In this document: piece after piece, positions 7,315-15,135 of the stretch | Position numbering within the stretch: position 1 is the first letter of the stretch | Layout of the letters: each line of letters starts with the position of its first letter | NCBI GenBank assembly: GCA_963714155.1 | Contig: OY970236.1 | Coordinates: 1,984,001 to 2,048,000 of the forward strand | DNA: 64,000 bases | DNA from: VRUE01 sp963714155 | Lineage (GTDB): Bacteria; Actinomycetota; Thermoleophilia; Solirubrobacterales; 70-9 | Reading direction: 5' to 3' | Translations under genes and position numbers: made by a program | Notes under the pieces: generated by a model | What the model saw: the letters and a program-made list of their open reading frames with translations, nothing else | Databases searched by the model: none | What the model was told of the DNA's origin: nothing

Positions 7315-8411
7315 CACCACTCCCGGAATCGGGTCTCGATCAAGGTGTCGATGGCGCCTGGATCGACAGCCACGGTGCGTTTGTCGCCGGCGAGCAGCAC
7401 TGGTGCGACGAATACTCGCGCCTCGTCGATCTCTCCTGCCTCGGCAAAGGCGTCGACAAGCGTTTGCCCACCCTCGAGGAAGAGACTGGTGATGCCGCGG
7501 CGGCCGAGCTCGCCGAGCGCTGCCGGAATGCCGTCGGCGACGAGGATCTCGGCGCCGGCCTCGCGCAAGGCGGCGGTCTCCGCCGCGGCGGCGGTGACAA
7601 CGATCACCGGCGACTCATCAAGAGTGCGAAGCAGTTGCGAATCGAGCGGCAACCGCGCCTGGCGGTCAAAAACAACGCGAACAGGCTGCCGCACATCCGT
7701 TCCGGTGCGCTTTATGTGGCCAGGAGACACATAAAGCGCACCGGAAGCGCTTTGGGGGCGGGCGGTGAGGAGTGGGTCGTCGGTTAGGGCGGTGCCGATG
7801 CCGACGACGATTGCGTCGGATTCGGCGCGCCAGCGGTGGACGAGCTCGCGGCTGTGCTCGCTGGAGATCCAAGGGGAGTCGCCGGGGGCGGTTGCGGTGC
7901 GGCCGTCGAGCGACATCGCCAGCTTCAGCGTCACCAGCGGCAGGCCGGTGCGGGCGTGCTTGCGGAAAGGCTGGTTGAGCAGCCGCGCTGCGCTCGCCTC
8001 CTCGCCGGCGGCGAACTCGACCTCGATCCCGCCATCGCGCAGGATCGCGGGACCACGCCCCGCAGCCTTCTCGCTCGGATCGTCAGAGGCGATCACAACC
8101 CGCGAGATCCCCGCCTCGAGAATTGCCTCGACGCAGGGCGGCTGGCGCCCGGTGTGCGCGCAGGGCTCCAGCGTCACGTACATCGTCGCCCCAGCCGGGT
8201 CATTCCCACGACTGCGGCAATCCTCGAGGGCGGCCCGCTCCGCATGCAGCTCACCAAGCTCCGCATGAAATCCCTCGCCGAGCACCGTCTCGGCCCGCAC
8301 AACCACAGCTCCGACAAGAGGATTGGGGCTGACTCGCCCCCGCCCGTGCTCCGCAAGCTCCAACGCCCGCCGCAAGTGAGCTTTGTCGGTGCCTGTGAGC
8401 TGGGATTTCAT
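7314..8411 (-). CDS. ribD: Riboflavin biosynthesis deaminase/reductase RibD, carrying a family A peptide insert
   Basis: 365 residues from ATG 8411 (MKSQLTGTDKAHLRRALELA). The N-terminal deaminase has HAE (56-58) and PCAHTGRQPPC (83-93) as zinc ligands. The C-terminal reductase has LKLAMSLDGRTA, GIGTALTDDPLLTARP and FLEGGQTL. It performs the second and third steps of the pathway. Oddity: residues 223-237, SGALYVSPGHIKRTG, are encoded exactly by a 47-bp palindrome (7700-7746). It sits between DPLLTARP and VRQPVRVVFD, a surface-loop position of variable length in RibD proteins. The reading frame stays open through it, so the enzyme is probably functional. Confidence 0.95.
   Translation of the reverse strand: MKSQLTGTDKAHLRRALELAEHGRGRVSPNPLVGAVVVRAETVLGEGFHAELGELHAERAALEDCRSRGNDPAGATMYVTLEPCAHTGRQPPCVEAILEAGISRVVIASDDPSEKAAGRGPAILRDGGIEVEFAAGEEASAARLLNQPFRKHARTGLPLVTLKLAMSLDGRTATAPGDSPWISSEHSRELVHRWRAESDAIVVGIGTALTDDPLLTARPQSASGALYVSPGHIKRTGTDVRQPVRVVFDRQARLPLDSQLLRTLDESPVIVVTAAAAETAALREAGAEILVADGIPAALGELGRRGITSLFLEGGQTLVDAFAEAGEIDEARVFVAPVLLAGDKRTVAVDPGAIDTLIETRFREW
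7700..7746. repeat. Family A palindromic repeat inside ribD
   Basis: 47 bp: perfect 19-bp arms (7700-7718 and 7728-7746; left arm TTCCGGTGCGCTTTATGTG) and a 9-nt loop. Copies occur at 14466-14512 and 50137-50183, also 47 bp between the TTCCGG and CCGGAA ends. Read on the minus strand in the ribD frame it encodes SGALYVSPGHIKRTG. The stems are conserved between copies while loops differ. Such in-frame palindromes recall the Rickettsia palindromic elements; sequence relatedness to those is not implied. Confidence 0.92.
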
Positions 8412-8417
8412 GAGACC

Positions 8418-8448
8418 GATTGACTGGTCAATCAACCAATCGTACCGT
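8418..8448. promoter_or_regulatory. Shared operator/promoter region between ribD and the glycosyltransferase operon
   Basis: A perfect 16-bp palindrome GATTGACTGGTCAATC (8418-8433) lies between the divergent genes. On the plus strand its TTGACT (8420-8425) followed by 17 nt and TACCGT (8443-8448) forms a plausible promoter for the glycosyltransferase operon. On the minus strand a TACGAT box sits just upstream of the palindrome, placing it between that -10 and the ribD start. The symmetry resembles TetR-type operators, but no regulator gene is adjacent. No FMN riboswitch is visible in the ~100-nt gap. Confidence 0.45.
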
Positions 8449-8509
8449 GCCCGATCGGGCGCTCTGTGACGTTCCTCGCCGAACGCGCGGATACCCTGAC
8501 CGCTCGCCC

Positions 8510-9496
8510 ATGAAGCTCATTGTCCAGATCCCCTGCCTCAACGAGGAATCCACCCTCCCAGCCACGATCGCCGACATTCCGCGCGAGATTCAGGGGATCG
8601 ACTCGGTCGAGCTCCTGGTCGTCGACGACGGCTCGACCGACCGCACGGTCGAGGTCGCCCGCGAGCACGGGGTCGAGCACATCGTGCGGCTGACCAACAA
8701 CAAGGGGCTCGCGGCCGGCTTTCAGGCGGGCTTGGACGCCTGCTTGAAGCTCGGCGCCGACGTGATCGTCAACACCGACGCCGACAACCAGTACAGCGGC
8801 GCCGACATCCCCAAGCTGCTGGCGCCGATCCTCGCCGGCAAGGCCGACATGGTCGTCGGCGATCGCCAGGTCGCCCAGATCGACCATTTCTCCGGCTCGA
8901 AGAAAGGGCTGCAGCGGCTCGGCAGCTGGGTGGTCAGCCGCCTCGCCGGCACCGAGATCGCCGACACGACCTCGGGCTTCCGCGCCTACAACCGCGAGGC
9001 GGCGCTCGGCCTGCTCGTCGTCGACAACTTCACCTACACCCTGGAGAGCCTGATCCAGGCCGGCAAGATGCTGGTCGCCGTCGACGGGGTCGCGATCTCG
9101 ACCAACCCGCAGACGCGCGAGTCGCGGCTCTTCGACTCGACCGGCGCCTACGTGCGCCGCAACGCGCTCTCGATCCTGCGCATCTACGCCCGCTACGAGC
9201 CGCTGCGCGTCTTCGCTACTGCCGGTCTGGTGGTGGCGCTGCTGGCGCTCCTTGCTTGGCTGCCCTTCCTGCTCGACTGGATCTTCAACGGCGATAGCAC
9301 CGGCCACGTGCAGTCGCTGATCCTCGGCGCCGTCCTCTTCATCGCCGCGATCCAGCTGCTCGCCCTTGGCGTGATCGGCGACCTCCTGGCCGGGCAGCGG
9401 GTGATGACCCAGCGCGTATTCGAGCGCGTGCGGCGGGTCGAGCTCGCCCTCGATGTCCCCCCCTCTCACTACGAGCCCGGCGCGCCGGAGAGCTGA
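8510..9496 (+). CDS. Membrane-anchored family 2 glycosyltransferase (DPM1/GtrB type)
   Basis: 328 residues from ATG 8510. The GT-A domain has IPCLNEE near residue 6, VVDDGSTDRT (about 40) and NTDADNQY (about 87), the metal/nucleotide-sugar binding Asp motifs. The C terminus has two strong TM helices (about 235-260 and 270-290), the GtrB/polyprenyl-phosphate sugar transferase layout. Likely reaction: transfer of a sugar from a nucleotide sugar to a polyprenyl phosphate in the inner membrane. The next gene, a flippase, overlaps its stop codon (TGATG), which suggests a lipid-linked glycan pathway. The acceptor and sugar are unknown. Confidence 0.85.
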   Translation: MKLIVQIPCLNEESTLPATIADIPREIQGIDSVELLVVDDGSTDRTVEVAREHGVEHIVRLTNNKGLAAGFQAGLDACLKLGADVIVNTDADNQYSGADIPKLLAPILAGKADMVVGDRQVAQIDHFSGSKKGLQRLGSWVVSRLAGTEIADTTSGFRAYNREAALGLLVVDNFTYTLESLIQAGKMLVAVDGVAISTNPQTRESRLFDSTGAYVRRNALSILRIYARYEPLRVFATAGLVVALLALLAWLPFLLDWIFNGDSTGHVQSLILGAVLFIAAIQLLALGVIGDLLAGQRVMTQRVFERVRRVELALDVPPSHYEPGAPES

Positions 9497-10899
9497 TGCA
9501 GGCGCTGCGCAAACTCATGGGCGCCCGCGATGGCGCCCCGAGTGGCAACGGCTCGGCGACCGCCGACTACGGCAAAACCGCGAGCTTCCTGGCGATCGGC
9601 GTCGGCCTCACCGGGGTGATCACCTACGTCTACTTCTTCATCGCCTCGCACGTGCTCTCCACGACCGACTACGGGCAGATCGCGGTGCTCTGGTCGGCCG
9701 TCTTCATCACGATCTCGACCCTCTACCGCCCGGTCGAACAGCTGCTCTCCCGCCACATCTCCGAACACCTGGCCAAGGGCGAGGCGATCGCCGGCACGAC
9801 CCGCAACGCGGCGACGATCCAGCTCGGCCTGGCGGCGTTCTTCGCGGTGCTGGCGCTGGCCCTGCGCGGACCGCTGCAGAACGACCTGCTCGAGGGCAAC
9901 GAAACGCTCTACTGGATCTTCTTCGGCGCGGTGCTCTTCTACGCCGCCAGCTACTTCGCCCGCGGCTTCCTCGCCGGCCAGAAGCGCTTCGGCCTCTTCA
10001 CCGCGCTGATCCTCTCCGAGTCCTGCTTCCGCACCCTCTTCGCGATCCTGGTCGCGGTCAGCCTGCTCAGCGGCCAGTCGTGGGTCGCGGTCGGAATCGT
10101 CGCCGCCCCCTCGCTGAGCCTGATGGTGGTGCCGCTCGCCTTCGCCCGCGGCGCCCGCAGCGCCCCGGCCGCGCCGCCGAAATCGGAGGATGCGGCCGTC
10201 TCGATGGCGCACGGGACCGGCTTCGCCGCGGCGGTGCTGGTGATCATGTTCAGCGAACAGGCCTTCCTCAACGCCGGGCCGCTGGTCGCGCGCGGCCTCG
10301 AGGGCGCCGCCGCGGCCGGCTTCATCTTCAATGTGCTGATGCTGGCACGCGCCCCGCTGCAGCTCTTCCAGGCAGTCTCGACCAGCATCCTGCCCCACTT
10401 GACCAGCCTGCACACGAGCAAGGAGCCGGGCAGCGAGGACGAGTTCCACCGCTCGGTGCGGATGGTGCTGATCGGCATCGCCGGCTTCACCGCGGTGATG
10501 GCACTAGCGATCCTGGCTGCCGGGCCGCAGCTGATGCAGCTCGCCTTCAGCAACAAGTACAGCTACGACCGCATCGAACTGCTGCTCGTCGCCGCCGGCA
10601 CCGGCCTCTACCTCTCCTCCGTCACCGTCAACCAGGCCTGCGTCGCGCAGGGGCAGGTGCGCCGCGCGGCGTTCCGCTGGATCGCCTGCGCGCTGCTCTT
10701 CATCGGCTGGAACTTCGTGCCGCTGATCAGCAACGAGTTCCACCGGATCGAGATCGGCTTCACCTTGATGGCCGGCGTTCTCTTCGGCCTGCTCTACCTG
10801 ATCTACCGCCGCCCGCACGAGCGAGCCGAGGACGTGCCGGTGCCCGGGTCCCCCGAGGAGCTCGAGCTGCGCCTCGCCGCAGTCGACGAGAACACCTAG
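9496..10899 (+). CDS. Polysaccharide/oligosaccharide flippase (Wzx/MATE-like, MVF superfamily)
   Basis: 467 residues, about twelve to fourteen hydrophobic helices from residue 28 on (KTASFLAIGVGLTGVITYVY). LSTTDYGQIAVLWSAVF followed by LYRPVEQLLSRHISE is the N-terminal pattern of oligosaccharide-repeat flippases. The start codon overlaps the glycosyltransferase stop by one base, so the pair is translationally coupled. Presumed role: moving a lipid-linked glycan across the membrane. The C-terminal tail is acidic. Seven bases separate it from the next gene. Confidence 0.82.
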   Translation: MQALRKLMGARDGAPSGNGSATADYGKTASFLAIGVGLTGVITYVYFFIASHVLSTTDYGQIAVLWSAVFITISTLYRPVEQLLSRHISEHLAKGEAIAGTTRNAATIQLGLAAFFAVLALALRGPLQNDLLEGNETLYWIFFGAVLFYAASYFARGFLAGQKRFGLFTALILSESCFRTLFAILVAVSLLSGQSWVAVGIVAAPSLSLMVVPLAFARGARSAPAAPPKSEDAAVSMAHGTGFAAAVLVIMFSEQAFLNAGPLVARGLEGAAAAGFIFNVLMLARAPLQLFQAVSTSILPHLTSLHTSKEPGSEDEFHRSVRMVLIGIAGFTAVMALAILAAGPQLMQLAFSNKYSYDRIELLLVAAGTGLYLSSVTVNQACVAQGQVRRAAFRWIACALLFIGWNFVPLISNEFHRIEIGFTLMAGVLFGLLYLIYRRPHERAEDVPVPGSPEELELRLAAVDENT

Positions 10900-10905
10900 G
10901 CCGCG

Positions 10906-12705
10906 ATGGGCGGACACGATGCCGAGCTGATCCTGGTTGCCGGCGCTCTGCTCGCCGCCGGAATCCTCGGCGCCCTGCTCGCCGATCGGATCCGCATTCC
11001 GGGCCTGCTGCTCTTCCTCGGGCTGGGCATGCTGGCCGGCTCGGAGGGCATCGGCGGGATCGAGTTCGACAACGTCGAGCTGGCCCGGACCCTGGGCACG
11101 ATCGCCCTCGTCCTGATCCTCTTCGAGGGTGGCCTGACCGCCGGCTGGGGGGAGATCCGGCCGGTGCTCGGCACCGCCGCCTCGATGGCGACGATCGGCA
11201 CCGCGGTGACCGCCTGCACGGCGGGGCTCGCGGCCCACTGGATCTTCGACATCAGCGTGCTCGAAGGGATGATCGTCGGCTCCGCGATCGCCGCCACCGA
11301 CTCGGCGGCGATCTTCGCCGTGCTGCGCCGTTCGACCCTGAAAAAGCGGCTGGCGCGCTCGCTCGAGGGCGAGTCGGGAATGAACGACCCGGTCGCACTG
11401 CTGCTGGTGATCGGCTTCATCGAATGGATCCAGGTGCCGGGCTTCGGCCTCGCCGACATGGCCGGCCTGCTGGCGCTCAAACTCGCGATCGGCGCGGTGG
11501 TCGGCGTGGCCCTGGGCAAGCTCGCCACGATCGCACTCGACCGCGCGCAGCTGCCGACCGACGGGATCTACCCGGTGGCGACGATCGCGATCGCCGGGCT
11601 CTCCTTCGGCCTCGCCGAGATCGCCCACGGCTCGGGGTTCCTGGCGATCTACCTCACCGCCCTCGCCCTCGGCTCGGCCCGCATCCCGGCCCGGCGCACG
11701 ATCGTCGCCTTCCACGAGGGCGTCGGCTGGGTCGCCCAGATCGGCCTCTTCATCATGCTCGGCCTGCTCGTCTTCCCCAGCACGCTCGGCGACGTTGCCT
11801 GGCAGAGCCTCGCGCTCTCGGCGATATTGATCGTGCTCTCCCGTCCCCTCGCCGCCTTCGTTGCGACCGTGTTCTCGCCGCTCGACCTGCGCGAGCGGGC
11901 AATGCTCGGCTGGGCGGGGCTGCGCGGCGCAACGCCGATCTGGCTCGCCACCTTTCCCGTCGTCGCGGGCGTCGGCAGTGGCGAAGAGCTCTTCGCGATC
12001 GTCTTCTTCGTCGTCGTCACCTCAACCTTGGTCCAGGGCGCCAGCTTCGAGCCGCTGGCGAGCTGGCTGGGGCTGACCACCAACGAGCCGGCCCTGCCGC
12101 GGCGCCTGCTCGAGTCGGGTCGGATTCGCCGGCTGGGAGGGGACGTCATCTCCTACCGGCTGCGGCCGGGCGCCGCTGCCGCCGGGCACCTGGTGCGCGA
12201 ACTGGGGTTGCCGCGCGAGGCGCTGGTCAACGTGATCGTCCGCGACGGGCACGCGATCCCGCCGCGTGGCTCAACCGAGGTGCGCGAGGGCGACGAGCTC
12301 CACATCCTCGTCCGCGGCGAGCTGCGCGAGGAGGTCGAGGAGATGACCAAGCGCTGGCACGAGGGGCCGGTCGGTACTCCGCCGGTGCCCAAGCTGCCGC
12401 CGCGCGGCGCACCGCAGATCTTCTCGGTCGGGCCGGGCGGCGAGATCGAGGATCCCTCGGCGCCGACGGAGGTCAACGGCATCGCCGTGATCTCGGTATT
12501 GCGCAGCCGCCGCGACCGCTCCAGCGCACTGGTCGCCCTGGCGGATGGCCGCTACGCGCTCACCTCGGAGGTCGCGGTTGCAGTCGGCGATCGTCGCGCC
12601 CTGGCGAACTGGTGCGAGCGCCGGGCGCTGCGTGTGGGACCTGACGAACCAGCCGAGCAAGCCTGGTGGCAAGAGGCAATTGGAGCCTTGATCGCGAGGG
12701 GCTGA
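10906..12705 (+). CDS. K+/H+ antiporter, CPA1/NhaP2 type with C-terminal TrkA_C-like domain
   Basis: 599 residues. About twelve TM helices (5-380) with LILFEGGLTAGW near residue 70, GSAIAATDSAAIFAVLRRS around 125, and ESGMNDPVALLLV around 160 containing the ND pair conserved in CPA antiporters. The cytosolic part has a TrkA_C-like fold (RPGAAAAGHLVRELGLPREA ... VREGDELHILV). This matches NhaP2/CvrA, which exchange K+ or Na+ for H+ and are gated by the cytosolic domain. Its stop codon lies within the left outer arm of family B copy 1. Confidence 0.88.
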   Translation: MGGHDAELILVAGALLAAGILGALLADRIRIPGLLLFLGLGMLAGSEGIGGIEFDNVELARTLGTIALVLILFEGGLTAGWGEIRPVLGTAASMATIGTAVTACTAGLAAHWIFDISVLEGMIVGSAIAATDSAAIFAVLRRSTLKKRLARSLEGESGMNDPVALLLVIGFIEWIQVPGFGLADMAGLLALKLAIGAVVGVALGKLATIALDRAQLPTDGIYPVATIAIAGLSFGLAEIAHGSGFLAIYLTALALGSARIPARRTIVAFHEGVGWVAQIGLFIMLGLLVFPSTLGDVAWQSLALSAILIVLSRPLAAFVATVFSPLDLRERAMLGWAGLRGATPIWLATFPVVAGVGSGEELFAIVFFVVVTSTLVQGASFEPLASWLGLTTNEPALPRRLLESGRIRRLGGDVISYRLRPGAAAAGHLVRELGLPREALVNVIVRDGHAIPPRGSTEVREGDELHILVRGELREEVEEMTKRWHEGPVGTPPVPKLPPRGAPQIFSVGPGGEIEDPSAPTEVNGIAVISVLRSRRDRSSALVALADGRYALTSEVAVAVGDRRALANWCERRALRVGPDEPAEQAWWQEAIGALIARG

Positions 12706-12794
12706 GACCGGCGCATTTCTGCGTCCTCGGTCGCTTGCGTGCAGGAGCACGCGGCGCTCCCTGCGTCCTTGAACTGCTTGGTCTCAGTCCCTCG
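12695..12794. repeat. Family B repeat, copy 1, between convergent antiporter and rpe genes
   Basis: Outer arms 12695-12709 and 12780-12794 pair at 14 of 15 positions and contain the stop codons of both convergent genes. The conserved core, read on the minus strand, is AAGCAGTTCAAGGACGCAGG continuing through GGAGCGCCGCGTGCTCC, TGCACGCAAGCGACCG and AGGACGC to AAATGCGCC. The inner pair GCAgTTC/GAAaTGC changes in step with copies 2 and 3. Likely a bidirectional 3'-end element; the outer arms are specific to this site. Confidence 0.9.
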
Positions 12795-13470
12795 TGCTTG
12801 CTTCAGAAATTTCTGAAAAAGCCGTAGCTGGGTCGTCCGCACCGAATACAGCCGAGCCGGCCACAAAAAGCGAGGCGCCAGCCTTCGCCACAGAGCCGAC
12901 AGTCGAAACGTCAACGCCGCCGTCGACCTCGATCTTGGCCTTGCCGACCAGCGGCGCCAGGCGCGAGACCTTGTCGGGGGAGCCCTTGATGAAGGACTGG
13001 CCGCCCCAGCCGGGGTTGACCGTCATGCAGAGGACGATGTCGGCGAGGTCGCGCAGCTCGGCCACGGCCTCGACTGGGGTGCCGGGGTTGATCGCGACGC
13101 CGGCCAGGCAGCCGAGCTCGCGGATCGCGGCGAGGGTGCGGTTGGCGTGCGCCGTGGCCTCGGCGTGGAAGGTGATCGAGTCGGCACCGGCCGCGGCGAA
13201 GGCCTCGACCTGACGCTCGGGCTGCTCGATCATCAGGTGGACGTCGATCGCCCCGCCGGCGGCATGGACCTGGTCGGCGATCGAGCCTGCGACCAGCGGG
13301 CCGATCGTGATCGGCGGTACGAAGTGGCCGTCCATCACGTCGACGTGAATCACCCGCGCGCCGGCCTGAAGCACCTCGTCCACCTGGGAGCCGAGTCGTG
13401 AGAAATCTGCCGAAAGAATCGACGGGGCCACCCGCGGCGACGCGATTATCTCCTTCATCCGCTCGCTCAT
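12784..13470 (-). CDS. rpe: Ribulose-phosphate 3-epimerase
   Basis: 228 residues. A complete TIM-barrel epimerase: VAPSILSADFSRLG near residue 15, HVDVMDGHFVPPITIGP (about 42-58), HLMIEQPE (about 78), MTVNPGWGGQSFI (about 148) and EVDGGVD (about 181). The metal ligands His/Asp of DVMDGHFVPN-like and EVDGG motifs are present. It interconverts ribulose-5-phosphate and xylulose-5-phosphate in the pentose phosphate pathway. The gene is bracketed by two family B repeats in opposite orientation (12695-12794 and 13480-13583). Confidence 0.95.
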   Translation of the reverse strand: MSERMKEIIASPRVAPSILSADFSRLGSQVDEVLQAGARVIHVDVMDGHFVPPITIGPLVAGSIADQVHAAGGAIDVHLMIEQPERQVEAFAAAGADSITFHAEATAHANRTLAAIRELGCLAGVAINPGTPVEAVAELRDLADIVLCMTVNPGWGGQSFIKGSPDKVSRLAPLVGKAKIEVDGGVDVSTVGSVAKAGASLFVAGSAVFGADDPATAFSEISEASTRD

Positions 13471-13479
13471 GATCTACCC

Positions 13480-13583
13480 GTGAGGACGCGAAAACCAAGC
13501 AGATCAAGGACGCAGGGAGCGTGGCGTGCTCCGCACGCGAGCGACCGAGGACGCCGATATGCGCTGGTTTGCAGCGTCCTCAC
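13480..13583. repeat. Family B repeat, copy 2, between the zinc-ribbon gene and rpe
   Basis: Outer arm GTGAGGACGC (13480-13489) pairs with 13574-13583, and AACCA (13493-13497) with TGGTT (13565-13569). The right arm includes the stop codon of the zinc-ribbon gene. Core on the plus strand: AAGCAGATCAAGGACGCAGG, then GGCGTGCTCCGCACGCGAG, then CGACCGAGGACGCC. The inner pair is GCAgATC/GATaTGC. It occupies the whole gap upstream of rpe, so it may end the zinc-ribbon transcript or shape the rpe 5' leader. Confidence 0.9.
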
Positions 13584-13819
13584 ACCGGCCTCATCATCGA
13601 GTCACCGCAGGTCTGACAGGTCATGTCCTCGGTGGTGCTCATGCGGGCGATGGTCTGGTGTTCACCGCAGTTCGGGCACTGGGAAACGAGCTCAAAGCGG
13701 CGCAGACAGTACACGCAGCGGAAGCGGCCCGGGAGCTGCGTCGGCCGCAGCCAGGGCTCACCGCAGCCGGGACAGGCCGCGCGGCGCAAGATGCTCTCCC
13801 CTTTGCTGGGCTCACTCAT
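13580..13819 (-). CDS. Small protein with four CxxC motifs (double zinc ribbon)
   Basis: 79 residues, MSEPSKGESILRRAACPGCG at the N terminus. Four Cys pairs (CPGC, CVYC, CPNC, CQTC) would bind two zinc ions. I do not recognise the family. The middle CPNCGEHQTIARM resembles rubredoxin-like or RPB9-like ribbons often fused to larger proteins. The start overlaps the rsmB stop by 4 nt (ATGA), so it is co-translated with fmt-rsmB. Possible nucleic-acid or ribosome-associated role from context only. Confidence 0.75.
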   Translation of the reverse strand: MSEPSKGESILRRAACPGCGEPWLRPTQLPGRFRCVYCLRRFELVSQCPNCGEHQTIARMSTTEDMTCQTCGDSMMRPV

Positions 13820-15135
13820 CCGGCACCATCATCGCGCTTCCGGCGGCCGATGAAGAAGCCGGTGGTGCGATCGCGGTCGGGGCGCAGCTGGATGCTGTCC
13901 TCGGCATCGATGCATTCCTCGTTCTCGCGTTTGGAGATCGTGCAGGTCGAGTAGACCAGCGTGCCGCCCGGTCGCAGCGCCTCGAGACCTCGCTGCAGCA
14001 GCTCGGCCTGCACCTCGACCAGGCGCTCAATCGTCGCCGGCGACTTGCGCCAGCGGGCGTCGGGGCGGGAGGCGAGGGCGCCGAGGTCGGAGCAGGGCGC
14101 ATCGAGCAGGACACGATCGAAGCCGGTCATCCCGGCCTGGGTGGCGTCGGCCTCGATCACGGTGACGCTGCGCAGGCCGAGACGCGTGGCCTGGGCCGCC
14201 ACTTCCGTCGCCCGCTCGGGGTCGTTCTCGACCGAGATCAGCTCGCCCCGGTCCTCCATCCGGGCGGCGATCTGACCCGTCTTGATGCCCGGCCCAGCGC
14301 AGAGATCAAGGATCTGCTCGCCAGGCTGTGGGTCGAGCACCTCAACCACCGCTGCCGAGCCGCGACTCTGCGGGGTGAGCTCCCCTGCCACCACCAGCTC
14401 CGGAACGAGCCCCCCGGTCTGCCCCTCAACCACGATCATCTCCGGCAGCGCCAGCGACCACTCGCTTCCGGTGCGCTTTATGTGCTCCACGGCCACATAA
14501 GGCGCACCGGAAGCGTTGACGCCCGCCTCGCGCAACCGCGCCAGGGCTGTTTCGGGGTCGGTGCGCAGGGTGTTGACGCGGAAGGCCAGCTCGGGCGGCT
14601 CGTTGCAGGCGGCGAGCAGGGAGCGGGCGTCCTCGGGGCCGAGCTCGCGCCACCACATCTGCGCCAGCCAGAGCGGCGCCGAGTGGGCGACCGCGGCGGC
14701 CTCCGGGGTGGAGTCGTCGCCCAGAAGTGACTCAGCGAGCACCTTGCGCTCGCGGCCGGCTCGCCGCAGCACCGCGTTGACGAAGCCGGCCGCATGCGGC
14801 GCCCCCGCCCGCTTGACCAGCTCGACCGCTTGGTCGACGGCAGCGTGGTCGGGGGTCCCGTCGGCGAACAACAACTCGTACATGCCCAGGCGCAGCCCGG
14901 CCAAGACCGGCGGGTCGATCTCACGCAGGGGCCGGTCGACGAGTCGTTCGAGCGCCGCGTCGAGGGTGCCACGACGCTGCACCGTGCCGAAGCTGAGCCG
15001 CTGGGCCTGGGCGCGCTCACGACCGCCGACAGAGCCCTTGTCCGCCGCCTGGCGAAAGGCGCGCTCGGTGTGGGCGTCGCGCTCGAAGGTCGCCCGGATC
15101 GTCTCGAAGGCGAGTTGGCGCGCCGGAGCGATCAC
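13816..15135 (-). CDS. rsmB: 16S rRNA (cytosine-967-C5) methyltransferase RsmB, with family A peptide insert
   Basis: 439 residues from GTG 15135, which overlaps the fmt stop as GTGA. The N-terminal NusB-like domain (about 1-130) is followed by the SAM domain. This has LDLCAGPGIKTGQIA (usual form LCAAPGGKT), VLLDAPCSDLGALASRPD with the motif IV Cys, and YSTCTISKRENEE with the catalytic motif VI Cys. It methylates C967 of 16S rRNA. Residues 209-223, SGAPYVAVEHIKRTG, are encoded by a family A palindrome inserted between LREAGVNA and EWSLALPE in the linker before the SAM domain. The frame is preserved. Confidence 0.93.
   Translation of the reverse strand: MIAPARQLAFETIRATFERDAHTERAFRQAADKGSVGGRERAQAQRLSFGTVQRRGTLDAALERLVDRPLREIDPPVLAGLRLGMYELLFADGTPDHAAVDQAVELVKRAGAPHAAGFVNAVLRRAGRERKVLAESLLGDDSTPEAAAVAHSAPLWLAQMWWRELGPEDARSLLAACNEPPELAFRVNTLRTDPETALARLREAGVNASGAPYVAVEHIKRTGSEWSLALPEMIVVEGQTGGLVPELVVAGELTPQSRGSAAVVEVLDPQPGEQILDLCAGPGIKTGQIAARMEDRGELISVENDPERATEVAAQATRLGLRSVTVIEADATQAGMTGFDRVLLDAPCSDLGALASRPDARWRKSPATIERLVEVQAELLQRGLEALRPGGTLVYSTCTISKRENEECIDAEDSIQLRPDRDRTTGFFIGRRKRDDGAG
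14463..14515. repeat. Family A palindromic repeat inside rsmB
   Basis: Arms 14463-14484 and 14494-14515 pair at 21 of 22 positions, loop 9 nt. The 47-bp element proper (TTCCGG..CCGGAA) is 14466-14512. It matches the ribD copy in both stems apart from single substitutions, but not in the loop. In the rsmB frame it encodes SGAPYVAVEHIKRTG. It uses the same reading frame through the repeat as in ribD and murG. Confidence 0.92.

Noticed and set aside
8412..8509. FMN riboswitch upstream of ribD
   Set aside because: The gap is about 100 nt and lacks the conserved multi-helix RFN element; only a palindrome and promoter-like boxes are visible.
9453..12644. 1063-codon plus-strand ORF spanning flippase and antiporter genes
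   Set aside because: It is the shifted frame of two well-supported genes; its translation is Arg/Pro/Ala-rich with no recognisable domain.
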